A DNA stretch of 64,000 nucleotides from Planctomycetota bacterium (GTDB lineage: Bacteria; Planctomycetota; B15-G4; JADJEK01): the NCBI GenBank assembly GCA_016709145.1, contig JADJEK010000014.1, forward strand, positions 1 through 64,000, in the 5' to 3' direction. Numbering within the stretch: the stretch's first letter is position 1; every line of letters starts with the position of its first letter. A model generated the notes under the pieces. That model was given only the letters and a program-made list of their open reading frames with translations, searched no databases and was not told the DNA's origin. Below are positions 8,528 to 17,557 of this stretch, piece by piece. The position numbers were made by a program, and so were the translations under genes.

Positions 8528-9553
8528 TCACATCACGCGCGCGGCCAGACCGACCGACACCGCGAGTTGCGCCGCGTGCTCGGTGAGTGACGCGGCATCG
8601 ACCGAGTCACCGTCCACCGTCAGCCCCGCGACCGGGTTCCACGTCGTCACGCGGCGCTCGAACACTCGTTCGAGCGTCTCTTCCAGGTGCGGCGTGCGCG
8701 CGCCGCCGCCGGACAGGTAGACATCTTCCACCTTCTCGCCGTCCTGACGGTCCTCGTAGTAGTCGAGGGACAACATCACTTCGTTGGCGAGCTCGTCCAT
8801 CGAGTGCGCGAGCGCGCCGTTGACGTCGGCTTCCTTCTCGCCGGGCGTGCGCTTCAGCGCTTCGGCTTCGCCCTTCTCGAGGTTCATGCGCTTCGCGACC
8901 GCTTCGGTGAAGTCTTCGCCGCCGAGGTAGACCTCGCGCGTGAAGCGCGGCTCGTGACCCTTGACCACCGTGACGGTCGTCTTGGTCGCGCCGATGTCGA
9001 CCAGGGCCGCGACGCGCGAACCGAGCGCGGCGTCGTGGTTGGTGCGCGCGACGAGTTCGAAGGCATTGCCGATCGCGAACGGGTCGACGTCGATCATCGA
9101 CGGCTCGAGTCCGACGCGCTTGATCAAGCTGACGCGCGTCTCGATCACGTCGCGCTTGCTGGCGACGAGCAGCACGCGCATGTCCTTGGCCGCGCCACCC
9201 GCAGCGCCCAAGCGGGCGCAGTCGAGCACGACCTCGTCGAGGTCGAACGGGACGTACTTGTCGGCTTCGTAGCGGATGGCTTGCTTGAGGTTCGACTCCG
9301 GCACGTCGACCATCGACAGGAAGCGCACGATCACCGAGCGGCCCGAAACGGCCGTCGCGACCTTGCGCGTCTTGAACGAGCAGGCCTTCATCAGATCCGA
9401 GAGCGGATCGGCTGGATCCGCGCCGCTCGGGATCTCGACCTGGCCGTACCCGGTGATGACGACTTCGCTCCCCGCGGTCGTGAGTTCCACGGCCTTGATG
9501 GAGTCGGAGCCGATGTCGAGCCCGATGAGGCTCCTGCGCTTGCGGAAAAACAC
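8528..9553 (-). CDS. pilM: Type IV pilus assembly ATPase PilM
   Basis: Actin-like cytoplasmic protein of the pilus alignment complex. The GTG at 9553, with GGGAG 8 nt upstream, gives 341 residues beginning VFFRKRRSLIGLDIGSDSIKAVEL, the PilM/FtsA phosphate-1 motif. The second phosphate motif VDIGATKTTV and the adenosine motif LSGGGARTPHLEETLE are also visible. A longer in-frame ATG at 9877 would add 108 Arg/Pro-rich residues without family similarity and is rejected. First gene of pilM-N-O/P-Q. Confidence 0.95.
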   Translation of the reverse strand: MFFRKRRSLIGLDIGSDSIKAVELTTAGSEVVITGYGQVEIPSGADPADPLSDLMKACSFKTRKVATAVSGRSVIVRFLSMVDVPESNLKQAIRYEADKYVPFDLDEVVLDCARLGAAGGAAKDMRVLLVASKRDVIETRVSLIKRVGLEPSMIDVDPFAIGNAFELVARTNHDAALGSRVAALVDIGATKTTVTVVKGHEPRFTREVYLGGEDFTEAVAKRMNLEKGEAEALKRTPGEKEADVNGALAHSMDELANEVMLSLDYYEDRQDGEKVEDVYLSGGGARTPHLEETLERVFERRVTTWNPVAGLTVDGDSVDAASLTEHAAQLAVSVGLAARVM

Positions 9554-9834
9554 GATGTCGTCTCCCGTCGGTCGTTGACTGCCACTGGAGTCAGCCCGTC
9601 GTTGATCGGACGGCCATGGGCGACGACTTGAGAGAGATCGTGGAGATTCGTCCCGGAACGCGGGACGAGCGCGAACCAGGACCCGGACCGGAGCGCGTCG
9701 GCGACCGGCGCTGTGGTGGAGAACGAGGGGGCGACGCGAGAGCGCGCGTCGGCGCCGCACCGGGTCGGTGAGGGGCGCGGACGCGCGCGGAATGGTCTTC
9801 GCGATTCGATCCACGCCGCAAAGCGGCCGTGGCG

Positions 9835-10110
9835 TCACATTTCGTCGAAACCCCGATGCACGATGCGCTCGAGGCACTCGACGAGTTCCTCGGCGTCGTC
9901 ACCTTCGGCACGCAAGCGCAGCTTCGTGCCGCACGAGGCGCACAGCGTCATGAGCTGCAGCACCGATCGTGCGTCGACTTCACGACCCTCGACGCCGATC
10001 CAGACCTTGGCGTCGAAGCGTTGCGCCGCTTCGACCAACATCGCGATGGGCCGCGCATGCAAGCCCTGCGGGTTCGGGATCACGACTTCGCGCACCGCGG
10101 TCGCGGCCAC
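9835..10110 (-). CDS. HPr/NPr phosphocarrier protein
   Basis: 91-residue HPr-family protein. The active-site histidine is H18 in NPQGLHARPIA. A serine at position 49 (DARSVLQLMTL) corresponds to the regulatory Ser46 site of Gram-positive HPr, although no HPr kinase gene is visible here. It follows ptsN by 6 bp. The linkage to ptsN, hpf and rpoN points to the nitrogen-related PTS rather than sugar transport. Phosphorylation by EI/PtsP is expected, but that gene is not in the window. Confidence 0.94.
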   Translation of the reverse strand: MAATAVREVVIPNPQGLHARPIAMLVEAAQRFDAKVWIGVEGREVDARSVLQLMTLCASCGTKLRLRAEGDDAEELVECLERIVHRGFDEM

Positions 10111-10116
10111 GACTCG

Positions 10117-10590
10117 TCACTCGCCCATTTCGCGGAGTAGCGAAACCACGTCGCCCGAGTTCTTGGCGTGACGCAAGAAGCGCACGAAGTCCGGATTGCG
10201 CGCGAGCCGCGAGATCCAGCGCAAGACCTGCAGATGGCGGTCGGCATGCACCTTCGGCGACACCAGCAGGAAGAACACGTCGCACGGCTCACCGTCGACG
10301 GCGTTGAAGTCGAGCTTCGACGTGCACACCGCGACCGCCGTGACGACCTCGGTGATGCCGTCGACCTTGACGTGCGGGATGCCGATGCCCATGCCGATCC
10401 CGGTGCTGCCGAGCTTCTCGCGCTCCTTCACGGCGGTCAGGATCGACGCGCGTTGAGCCTCCTGCAATTTGCCGCCGGCGACCGCGATGTCGACGAGCTG
10501 CGTGAGCAGATCGTCCTTGGTCGCGACGCGGACCCCTGTGCGGACGGCATCGTCGTGGAACAAGTCGGCGAACGTGGACTCGGAACTCAT
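10117..10590 (-). CDS. ptsN: PTS IIA domain protein (IIA-Ntr/fructose family)
   Basis: 157 residues from the ATG at 10590, preceded by GGAGGAG. The phosphorylated histidine is H73 in the GIGIPHVKV motif typical of the EIIA-fructose/Ntr family. The order rpoN, hpf, ptsN, HPr is the classical nitrogen-PTS arrangement, which argues for a regulatory role rather than sugar uptake. No IIB or IIC domain is present. An in-frame extension to 10770 overlaps hpf and is not supported. Confidence 0.93.
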   Translation of the reverse strand: MSSESTFADLFHDDAVRTGVRVATKDDLLTQLVDIAVAGGKLQEAQRASILTAVKEREKLGSTGIGMGIGIPHVKVDGITEVVTAVAVCTSKLDFNAVDGEPCDVFFLLVSPKVHADRHLQVLRWISRLARNPDFVRFLRHAKNSGDVVSLLREMGE

Positions 10591-10639
10591 CGTGCTCCTC
10601 CGGCGGCGCGCAACGTACGGGCGTGGGTTTCGGGGTCGT

Positions 10640-10939
10640 TCAGTCCGGACGATGGTCCTTCGCGCGGCTCTTGATCTTGCGCAGTTGGTGATCGATCTTC
10701 TCCGACACCAGGTCCACCGCCGCCAAAGCCTGTTGGTGGTGCACGCTCGCGACCAAGACCGGACCACCATGCGCGTGCACGATCATCTCGGCGACGAAAT
10801 GCTCGCGTTGGTGATCCAGGATGACCTCGACTCGGGCATCGTCCTTCAGGAACTTCGCGAGGTGCTCGGCCTTCTCGCGCGCGTACGACTCGATCGCTTC
10901 CGTGACGTGGACGTGGCGACCCTTGATCTCGACGTTCAC
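10640..10939 (-). CDS. hpf: Ribosome hibernation promoting factor (HPF/RaiA family)
   Basis: Short HPF-type protein that binds the 30S decoding region in stationary phase. VNVEIKGRHVHVTEAIESYAREK is the typical beginning, followed by the RVEVILDHQREHFVAEMIVHAHG core and a basic C-terminus. The GTG at 10939, with GGGAG 8 nt upstream, gives 99 residues and matches the family start. The ATG at 10954 would add five residues and overlap the ribosome site. Two tandem hairpins lie just upstream. Confidence 0.92.
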   Translation of the reverse strand: MNVEIKGRHVHVTEAIESYAREKAEHLAKFLKDDARVEVILDHQREHFVAEMIVHAHGGPVLVASVHHQQALAAVDLVSEKIDHQLRKIKSRAKDHRPD

Positions 10940-10963
10940 CAGGACATCTCCCATTTGAGGTCG

Positions 10964-11025
10964 GTCACGCGCGGTCGCGCGTGATCCCACTTGAGGTCGT
11001 TCGCGCGCGATCGCGCGTGAACGAG
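10964..11025 (-). promoter_or_regulatory. Tandem hairpins between truA and hpf
   Basis: A unit beginning TTGAGGTCG occurs twice, at about 10956 and 10991. In each copy it is followed by a self-complementary segment (TCACGCGCGGTCGCGCGTGA, then a near-identical one starting at about 11000). These could attenuate read-through from truA or protect or regulate the hpf mRNA leader. No U-tract follows, so a simple intrinsic terminator is not certain. Confidence 0.5.
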
Positions 11026-11055
11026 GGCCAGTTTTTCAACGCGGCTGCACCATCG

Positions 11056-11835
11056 TCAATAGTCGACTCGCCACAAAAACAGCGCGTGCGCCGGCAATGC
11101 CGCCGGCGCGGCGCGGCGATCGTGCACCGAGAGCAACTCGCGCACGCCCTCCGGCGTGAGGCGTCCGATACCCGCGGCGACCAGGACTCCGGTCAAAGTT
11201 CGGACCATGTGCATCAGGAATCCATCGCCGGTCGCGAACACACGCACGCCTTCCCGCCAACGCAGCACGCGCAGCGCGAACAGCGTGCGAACGGTGTCCG
11301 CATCGGCATTCGCGTCGGTCGTGAACGAGCGGAAGTCGTGACGGCCGACCAGCATCGCGGCCGCCGCGCGCATGCGTGCCAGGTCTGGAACGTGCCACAG
11401 CGTGAACGTCGTGCGTGCCCAATGCGGATCGCGCTGACGGCCGAAGCGGAGCTGATACACGTACGTCTTGCGCCGCGCGTGGTGGCGTGCGTGGAAGTCG
11501 ACGGGAACGTCGACGGCGTCGGTGACCACGATGTCGGGCGGCAGCCAGCCGTTCATGGCCTTGGCCAAGTGGTCGGTCGGAACGCGCGTCGCGGTGTGGA
11601 CGTGTGCGACTTGGGCGAGCGCGTGGACCCCGGCGTCGGTGCGGCCGGATGCATGGATCGCGCAGCGTTCGCCCGCGGCGCGTTCGAACGCGTCTTCCAG
11701 CGTCGTTTGGATCGTCGACAGTCCCGGTTGCCGCTGCCAGCCGTGATAGTTGGCGCCGTCGTAGCGCAGTACGAGTTTCACGTTGCGGACCGCGTCCGCG
11801 CGCGTGGGGTGTGTGGGCTCGAGTTCAGTACTCAC
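11056..11835 (-). CDS. truA: tRNA pseudouridine synthase A (positions 38-40)
   Basis: 259 residues, standard TruA length. The catalytic aspartate is D67 in ASGRTDAGVHA. The N-terminal LRYDGANYHGWQRQ and C-terminal FLMHMVRTLTGVLVAAG motifs are clear. The start overlaps the rpoN stop by 11 bp, so truA is translationally linked to the sigma factor and separates it from hpf-ptsN-HPr. Confidence 0.97.
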   Translation of the reverse strand: MSTELEPTHPTRADAVRNVKLVLRYDGANYHGWQRQPGLSTIQTTLEDAFERAAGERCAIHASGRTDAGVHALAQVAHVHTATRVPTDHLAKAMNGWLPPDIVVTDAVDVPVDFHARHHARRKTYVYQLRFGRQRDPHWARTTFTLWHVPDLARMRAAAAMLVGRHDFRSFTTDANADADTVRTLFALRVLRWREGVRVFATGDGFLMHMVRTLTGVLVAAGIGRLTPEGVRELLSVHDRRAAPAALPAHALFLWRVDY

Positions 11836-13249
11836 GACGTTCGCGCGACGACGGGATGTTCATCATCTTGCGGTACTTGGTCACGGTGCGCCGGGCGATG
11901 TCGAGGCCGAGCGTCTTGAGCTTGTCGACGATGTCCTCGTCCGACAGCGGGTTGCTCTTGTCCTCGCCGTCGATGATCTCTTTGACCTTGATGCGCACCG
12001 AGTCGCGCGACTCCAGGCCTTCGGTCTCGCCACCCGGCGCCGCTCCCGTGAAGAAGTGCTTCATCGGGAAGATGCCCTTCTGCGTCTGCATCCACTTGTC
12101 GGAGATCGCGCGCGAGACGGTCGAGACGTGCAGTCCGAGTTCGTCGGCGACGTCGCGCATCTTCAGCGGCATCAGGCGGTCGTTCTCGAAGAACTCGCGC
12201 TGGTGCTTGACGATCTCGCCGGCGACGCGGCGCAACGTGTTGCGGCGCTGTTCGATCGCTTCGATCAGGAACCGTGCCCGATCGAGCTTGCCTTTGATGT
12301 CGCGGCGGTAGCGCGCGTCGAGTCCGCGGTCGCGCACCGCGTCGACGTACGACGAGCTCACCGACAGATGCGGGTAGTAGTCGTCCTCGAGTTCGACTTC
12401 GTAGCGCCCCTCGTTCTTCTTGACCACGACGTCGGGACGCACCGGCACGACGACTTCCGTGCGGAACAGGCGACCCGGCGGCGGCTTCAGGATGTGGCGC
12501 AACTCCTCCATCGCCTCTTTCAGCGTGTCGAGGTCGATCGCGAGCGCGCGCATGATGCGCGGCAATTTGTTGTCGCGCCAATCGTCGAGGTGCTCGGAGA
12601 CGAGGCGGCGATGCAGCTCGTGGTTCTCGTGGTCGGGATCGAGCTGCATCAAGAAACACTCGCGCATGTCGCGCGCGCCGACACCGACCGGATCGAGCGA
12701 CTTCAGGAACTCGAGCGCCTGCTCGGCGTCGGCTCGCGAGATCGTGTCGTCGTACGGGATGCGGACGTCTTCGAGCGGCACGGCGAGGAAGCCGTTCTCG
12801 TCGAGTTGGTCGATCAGGATCTCGACGAAGTCGTGGACGTGCTCGGGCAGCGAAGCGAACCGCAGCTGCTCGCGCAGGTGATCGCCGAGGCTCGGCGGCG
12901 CGTCGGGCGCGTTCGCCATCGCGGCGAGCTTCGGGTCGGTCTCGCCGTCGTCCTTGCGCACGCGCGGCTTCAGGACCTCGTTGTAACTCGTGTAGCTCTC
13001 GAGCTGGTCCGAGACCTGTTCGTCGAGCTCCTTGTCCGCGGCGCCGCCTTGCTCGAGCGTGGCGGCGGTCGGCTGTTGATCCGCGCGCGGCGCCTCGACC
13101 TCGAGCGTCTCGTTCTCGGCCACTTCGTTCTGGATCAGTTCGAGCAGTTCCTGCGCCGGGAGCTGCAAGATCTCGATGCGCTGGATCAACTGCGGCGAGA
13201 GCTTGAGCTGAAGCTCGGGGCGTTGGCTCAGCGAGAGGTCGAGCCTCAT
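11825..13249 (-). CDS. rpoN: RNA polymerase sigma-54 factor
   Basis: 474 residues. Region I is Gln/Leu-rich (SQRPELQLKLSPQLIQRIEILQL), region II is acidic, then the core-binding and HTH domains. Near the C-terminus lies the RpoN box ARRTVTKYRK (about residues 451-460), which reads the -24 element. Full-length. The start overlaps the recR stop by 4 bp (ATGA). Activity would need bEBP activators, none of which is encoded here. Confidence 0.97.
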   Translation of the reverse strand: MRLDLSLSQRPELQLKLSPQLIQRIEILQLPAQELLELIQNEVAENETLEVEAPRADQQPTAATLEQGGAADKELDEQVSDQLESYTSYNEVLKPRVRKDDGETDPKLAAMANAPDAPPSLGDHLREQLRFASLPEHVHDFVEILIDQLDENGFLAVPLEDVRIPYDDTISRADAEQALEFLKSLDPVGVGARDMRECFLMQLDPDHENHELHRRLVSEHLDDWRDNKLPRIMRALAIDLDTLKEAMEELRHILKPPPGRLFRTEVVVPVRPDVVVKKNEGRYEVELEDDYYPHLSVSSSYVDAVRDRGLDARYRRDIKGKLDRARFLIEAIEQRRNTLRRVAGEIVKHQREFFENDRLMPLKMRDVADELGLHVSTVSRAISDKWMQTQKGIFPMKHFFTGAAPGGETEGLESRDSVRIKVKEIIDGEDKSNPLSDEDIVDKLKTLGLDIARRTVTKYRKMMNIPSSRERREY

Positions 13250-13851
13250 GCGCGACCCTCCACCGGACGTCGGCCGGCGACGGCTTCGGCCAAGACCGCG
13301 GCGTTCGAGTACTCGATCGCCGAGCCGGCCGGGATGCCGCGCGCGAGGCGGCTGACGCGCACCGGCAGCGCCTTCAATTGCTGCGCGAGCACGAGCGCGG
13401 TGCCTTCGCCTTCGAAGTCCGGATCCATGCCGAGGATCACTTCGGCGATCGTCCCGCTCACGAGCCGTTTCTTCAGCCGGTCGATCGTGAGGTCGTCGGG
13501 TTCGATGCCTTCGACCGGATTCACCACGCCGCCGAGCACGTGATAGAGCCCGCGGAACCCGGCGGCTTCGAACGCCTCGACGTCGTTGGGCTGCTCGACC
13601 ACGAGCACGGTCGAACGGTCACGCTCGGAATTGGCGCAGATCGCGCACGGGTCCACGGCCGTGACGGTGGAGCACTGCGAGCACGCGCGCACGTTCTTGC
13701 GGACGTCGCGGATCGCCAGGGCGAGTTGCAGGGCTTCTTCGGGGGCGACCCTCAGGACGTGGAAGGCGAGGCGTTCGGCCGTGCGCAGACCGATGCCGGG
13801 CATCTTGTCGAACTCACGGATGAGTTGCTGAATCGCCTCGGGATACGCCAT
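13246..13851 (-). CDS. recR: Recombination protein RecR
   Basis: 201 residues. The N-terminal helix-hairpin-helix (KMPGIGLRTAERLAFH) is followed by a C4 zinc finger at C57, C60, C69 and C72, then a Toprim domain (VLVVEQPNDVEAFEA ... ILGMDPDFEGEGTA). It acts with RecF/RecO to load RecA at gaps. The dnaX-ybaB-recR order is conserved widely; here recR lies 200 bp beyond ybaB and overlaps rpoN by 4 bp. Confidence 0.97.
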   Translation of the reverse strand: MAYPEAIQQLIREFDKMPGIGLRTAERLAFHVLRVAPEEALQLALAIRDVRKNVRACSQCSTVTAVDPCAICANSERDRSTVLVVEQPNDVEAFEAAGFRGLYHVLGGVVNPVEGIEPDDLTIDRLKKRLVSGTIAEVILGMDPDFEGEGTALVLAQQLKALPVRVSRLARGIPAGSAIEYSNAAVLAEAVAGRRPVEGRA

Positions 13852-14051
13852 TGCGCGTCGGGTGCCCTGCGAAGCGCATCCCCGAGAGCCGGCGCGGCCC
13901 AGGTGGGGACGGATGCGCTCCGTCGGCCGGAGTATAGGCCGACGCCGAAGGCTTGAGCAAACGGCTTGCCGATGTTTGGCAGATTCGTTGCTAGAGGGCT
14001 GCTGACGACGGTCGCGCGAAGCGGCCGTTTCGGACCCAACTCGATGCCCGA

Positions 14052-14372
14052 TCAGAACATGCCGGGGATGGACAAGCCGCCGGTCAGCTTGCCGAGCTCA
14101 CTCTTCGACAGCTCCCGGGCGCGTTCCAGCGCCTGGTTCGCCGCCATGCGGACCATGTCCTCGACCAGCGTCGCGTCGCCCGAGGCGAGCACGCTCGGGT
14201 CGATGTGGATCTTCGCCAACTCGAGGCCGCCGGTGGCGACGACGCGCACCGCCCCCCCGCTCGACGAGCCTTCGACCGTGCGGGTCTTCAGCTCGCCCTG
14301 GATGCGCGCGATTTCGCGCTGCATGTTCTGCGCTTGCTTCAACAGCCCTGCGAGATCACCCAATCCAGCCAT
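14052..14372 (-). CDS. Nucleoid-associated protein YbaB/EbfC family
   Basis: 106 residues, typical length. It starts MAGLGDLAGLLKQAQNMQREIARIQGEL and has the GGAVRVVATGGLELAKIHIDPSVL beta core. The family forms small DNA-binding dimers. It lies 30 bp downstream of dnaX in the conserved dnaX-ybaB-recR arrangement. Confidence 0.95.
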   Translation of the reverse strand: MAGLGDLAGLLKQAQNMQREIARIQGELKTRTVEGSSSGGAVRVVATGGLELAKIHIDPSVLASGDATLVEDMVRMAANQALERARELSKSELGKLTGGLSIPGMF

Positions 14373-14402
14373 CGCGTTCTCCTCGGTGGACCGCCTGGGC
14401 GG

Positions 14403-16100
14403 TCATTCGATCATGTCGCCATCGAACATCTGTTTGGCACGCTCGGCGAGGTTGCGCAAGTTCGCGGCCGGCGACGCGGCCGGCCCCGCGCGGGACGCAC
14501 CGGGCGGAGCGGGGTTCGCGGCGCTGGACCCCGTCGGGCCCGCGGCCGGCGCCGCGACCAACTTGACCGCGACCAGCTTCCCGAACCGGCGCTTGCATGC
14601 CTCGTCGAGCGCTCGCCGCACCGGCACATCGTCGAGCGTGTAGAGCCCGCGTCCCGGTCGCTGCGGCGCGATCTCGAGCACGCCGACCTCGATACGTACC
14701 GCGGCGTGTCCATCGAGGAACGACGCGATGCCGCCGTTGGTCTTCTTCAGCTCGTCGACGAGACCGCGCAGGAGTTCGCCGGCGTCGGTCGGCACGGGGA
14801 CGATGGCCGCAGCGGGTTCCACCGCGGCTTTGCCGCTCGCGCTCGCGGGGGGCTGCGGCGGCGACGCTGCGCCTCGCGAGACCGTCGCGGGGCGCGGCTC
14901 GAACGCCGGCGCACGCGCCGGCGATGGCGCGCTCGCCACTGCGGCCGGCGCGGCGCCACCGCGCGTCATCGGTCCGACGTTCTTCAACACTTCGATCGCT
15001 TCGGCGAGCGGCAACGACGCCTTCGCACGCGCGAGGCGCAGCAGCGCCGCTTCGAGAACGAGCCTGGGCTCGTCGTGCTCGCGCAGCCGGCGACGCGCAG
15101 TCAGCAAGATGTTGATCATCGCCAACGCGCGATCGACGTCGAGCGCGCGCGCCAGCTCCGCGACCTTGGCTTCGTCGCCGGCGCGATCGAGCAATTCGAT
15201 GCTGCCGCCCGAGCACAGCACGAGCACGTCGCGCGCCTCGCGCAACAGCGCTTCGACGATCGTCTCGGCGGCGATGCCGGCTCGATCGAGTCGATCGATG
15301 CGCGTGAGCAACGCATTCGTGTCGCCGGAGAACACCAAGCCGAGCACTTCGAGGACGGTATCCCCGGACAGGCTGCCGATCACTTCGGCGACGCCGTCGG
15401 CGGTGACCTTGCCGCCGCCGTGCGTGATCGCCTGATCGAGCAACGATTGCGCGTCGCGCATTCCGCCCTTCGCGGTGCGCGCGATCGCCTTGAGCGCCGC
15501 GGGGTCCGCCTTGACCTTCTCCTGCTTGCAGATTTGTTCGAGCCGCGTCGCGATCTCGGCCTCGGGGACGCGGCGGAACTCGAACGTCTGACAGCGCGAA
15601 CGGATGGTCTCGGGGATGCGTTCGACCTCGGTCGTCGCCAGCACGAAGATCACGTGCGGTGGCGGTTCCTCGAGTGTCTTCAGCAAGGCGTTGAAGGCTT
15701 CCGACGTCAGCTGGTGCGCTTCGTCGACGATGTACACCTTGCGCTTGCCGAGCATCGGCGCGACGCGCGCGCGTTCGCGCAATTGGCGGATGTCGTCGAT
15801 GCCGCGGTTGCTGGCCGCGTCGATCTCGACCACGTCGAGGTCGACGCCGCGCTGGATCGATTGACAGCGCTCGCAGGCGCCGCAGGGTTCGGTCGACTCG
15901 CCTTTCTCGCAGCACAGCGCCATCGCGAGGATGCGCGCGAGCGAGGTCTTGCCGACGCCGCGCGGTCCGCCGAACAGGTAGGCGTGCGCGATCCGGCCGA
16001 GCTTGATCGCGTTCTTCAGCGTGGTGGCGACGGCGGGCTGGCCGGCGACCTCGTCGAACGAACGCGGCCGGTATTTGCGAGCGAGGACCAGGTACGTCAT
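14403..16100 (-). CDS. dnaX: DNA polymerase III tau/gamma subunit
   Basis: Clamp-loader ATPase; 565 residues from the ATG at 16100 (MTYLVLARKYRPRSF), the standard DnaX start. An in-frame extension to 16421 runs through the SRP RNA and is rejected. Walker A is GGPRGVGKT (K51), the zinc module uses cysteines around 64, 73, 76 and 79, and Walker B is VDEAH (126-129). An Ala/Pro-rich linker leads to a C-terminal domain. No A-rich slippery sequence for programmed production of gamma is evident. Confidence 0.97.
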   Translation of the reverse strand: MTYLVLARKYRPRSFDEVAGQPAVATTLKNAIKLGRIAHAYLFGGPRGVGKTSLARILAMALCCEKGESTEPCGACERCQSIQRGVDLDVVEIDAASNRGIDDIRQLRERARVAPMLGKRKVYIVDEAHQLTSEAFNALLKTLEEPPPHVIFVLATTEVERIPETIRSRCQTFEFRRVPEAEIATRLEQICKQEKVKADPAALKAIARTAKGGMRDAQSLLDQAITHGGGKVTADGVAEVIGSLSGDTVLEVLGLVFSGDTNALLTRIDRLDRAGIAAETIVEALLREARDVLVLCSGGSIELLDRAGDEAKVAELARALDVDRALAMINILLTARRRLREHDEPRLVLEAALLRLARAKASLPLAEAIEVLKNVGPMTRGGAAPAAVASAPSPARAPAFEPRPATVSRGAASPPQPPASASGKAAVEPAAAIVPVPTDAGELLRGLVDELKKTNGGIASFLDGHAAVRIEVGVLEIAPQRPGRGLYTLDDVPVRRALDEACKRRFGKLVAVKLVAAPAAGPTGSSAANPAPPGASRAGPAASPAANLRNLAERAKQMFDGDMIE

Positions 16101-16209
16101 GGCGAGGTTTGTACCGGATCCGAGCGACGCGCGCAGGGGGCGACACGCGCGAGGTCCGCGAGGCCGCGTTCCGCTGCGCCGGGGCAGGAAAAGGAGCGCC
16201 GGCGCGAGG

Positions 16210-16299
16210 GGCGACCCCGAACACCCGGGGAGGATCTGCTTATGGCTGCTCCCGTCAGGGCCTGACCAGGTTCGCAGTTCCCCGTCATCCGAGGCCGCC
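16210..16299 (-). ncRNA. ffs: Signal recognition particle RNA (small bacterial 4.5S type)
   Basis: Reading the minus strand shows the SRP signature TGGTCAGG, the apical hairpin CCC-TGAC-GGG, then GAGCAGCC and AGCAGATC. Flanking arms pair well (GGCGGCCTCGG at the 5' end with its partner near the 3' end). The tetraloop is UGAC, which fits the URRC class rather than the commoner GGAA. Ends are estimated from stem pairing and may extend a few bases. Located just upstream of dnaX. Confidence 0.93.
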
Positions 16300-16353
16300 G
16301 CTGGCGCCGGCGCGTCATGCGTTGCGGGCGAAGCGTTCCGCTTCGCGAGAGAG

Positions 16354-16443
<90 letters not shown>

Positions 16444-16482
16444 GAGCGTGTTCGCGGCCGTCGTCATCGGACGAATCGAAAG

Positions 16483-16572
16483 TGGCGGAGAGGGAGGGAT
16501 TTGAACCCCCGAACCCATTGCTGAGTTAACGGTTTTCGAAACCGTCCCATTCGACCGCTCTGGCACCTCTCC
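16483..16572 (-). tRNA. tRNA-Ser(CGA)
   Basis: 90 nt with encoded CCA. Same GGAGAGG acceptor arm as the neighbouring serine tRNA. The anticodon loop TTCGAAA, closed by ACGGT/ACCGT, gives anticodon CGA. Long variable arm and GGGTTCAAATCCC T arm. The two serine tRNAs form a tandem pair on the same strand. Confidence 0.97.
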
Positions 16573-16582
16573 GCGCGGTCTG

Positions 16583-17143
16583 TCAGTCCTCCTCATCGTT
16601 CTCACTCGCACCCGGGCGACTTGCGCCACCCGCGCCACGACGCTTCGCGCCCGCGCACCTGCGCGTTGCGAAGAAGCGTTGCAGCAGGTGCCGCGCGGCT
16701 TCGGCGGAGACTCCCGCCGTCACGCGCGGCGCGTGATTCAACTTCGGGTGTGCGAGCAAGTCCATGATCGAACCGCACGCTCCCGCTTTCGGATCGCTCG
16801 CGCCGAACACCACGCGATCGACGCGACTCAGCACGAGCGCCCCCGCGCACATCGCGCAGGGCTCGAGGCTGACGTACAACGTCGCCGACGTGAGTCGCTC
16901 GTTCTCGAGCGCGGCTGCAGCCTGCGTGATCGCGAGCATCTCGGCGTGGGCGGTCGGATCGCGCAGCGTCACCATTTGGTTGTGCGCGCGCGCGATCACC
17001 GTCCCCGACGCCACGACGACGGCTCCGACGGGAACTTCGTTCTCGTCCAGAGCCCGCTCGGCCTCGCGCAGCGCGAGGGCCATGAATCGCTCGTCATCGG
17101 CCCGTCCGGTCTGTCCCGCTCGGGCATCTGCGCGTTCGCTCAT
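16583..17143 (-). CDS. tadA: tRNA adenosine(34) deaminase TadA
   Basis: Converts A34 to inosine in tRNA-Arg(ACG). 186 residues from the ATG at 17143. Zinc and catalytic motifs: HAE (H66, E68) and PCAMC (C96, C99). The motif GASDPKAGACGS is typical of TadA. It lies directly downstream of the gene for its expected substrate, tRNA-Arg(ACG), on the same strand. The C-terminus is basic. Confidence 0.95.
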   Translation of the reverse strand: MSERADARAGQTGRADDERFMALALREAERALDENEVPVGAVVVASGTVIARAHNQMVTLRDPTAHAEMLAITQAAAALENERLTSATLYVSLEPCAMCAGALVLSRVDRVVFGASDPKAGACGSIMDLLAHPKLNHAPRVTAGVSAEAARHLLQRFFATRRCAGAKRRGAGGASRPGASENDEED

Positions 17144-17170
17144 GGCCGCTGCCACCGCTTCGGGAAGGAG

Positions 17171-17247
17171 TGGTACACCCGGAAGGACTCGAACCTTCAA
17201 CCTTCGGCTTCGTAGGCCGACGCTCTATCCAGTTGAGCTACGGGTGC
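17171..17247 (-). tRNA. tRNA-Arg(ACG)
   Basis: 77 nt with encoded CCA. Acceptor GCACCCG pairs with CGGGTGT (G-U at 1-72), D arm AGCTCAACTGGATAGAGC, T arm AGGTTCGAGTCCT. The anticodon loop CTACGAA gives ACG, the substrate of TadA, whose gene follows 27 bp downstream. Confidence 0.97.
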
Positions 17248-17557
17248 ACGTCCAACTCGTCTTCCCGCGATCCGTTGTGCGGGTCGTGGGAAAGCGCGGC
17301 GTTTTATCGGAGTGAACCGACGTCGTCAAGGACGCCGCGTGCAGCGGCGCGATCACGAGCGTGCGCCGGCAAGCCTCGCGACGCACTCGCGCGAGCCGGC
17401 GACGATCGGCTCTCTCGCGATGCGGGCTCACGGACAGCAGCGAACTTCCGCAGGAAAAATTGCACAAATCGCTCAAGGCACCTCGGGGCCGCACCGATTG
17501 CACCAGTGCTGGGTGGTCCAGTGTTTCCCTTCAAATCCCCAACAAGGAGTGTCCGTT
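17248..17557. other. 310-bp intergenic region upstream of the lysine-peptide gene
   Basis: No gene supported. It should hold the divergent promoters for tRNA-Arg (leftward) and the small lysine peptide gene (rightward). The stretch near 17455-17475 is locally A-rich (GGAAAAATTGCACAAATC) compared with the surrounding DNA and is the best promoter candidate, but no hexamer pair is convincing. Confidence 0.4.
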
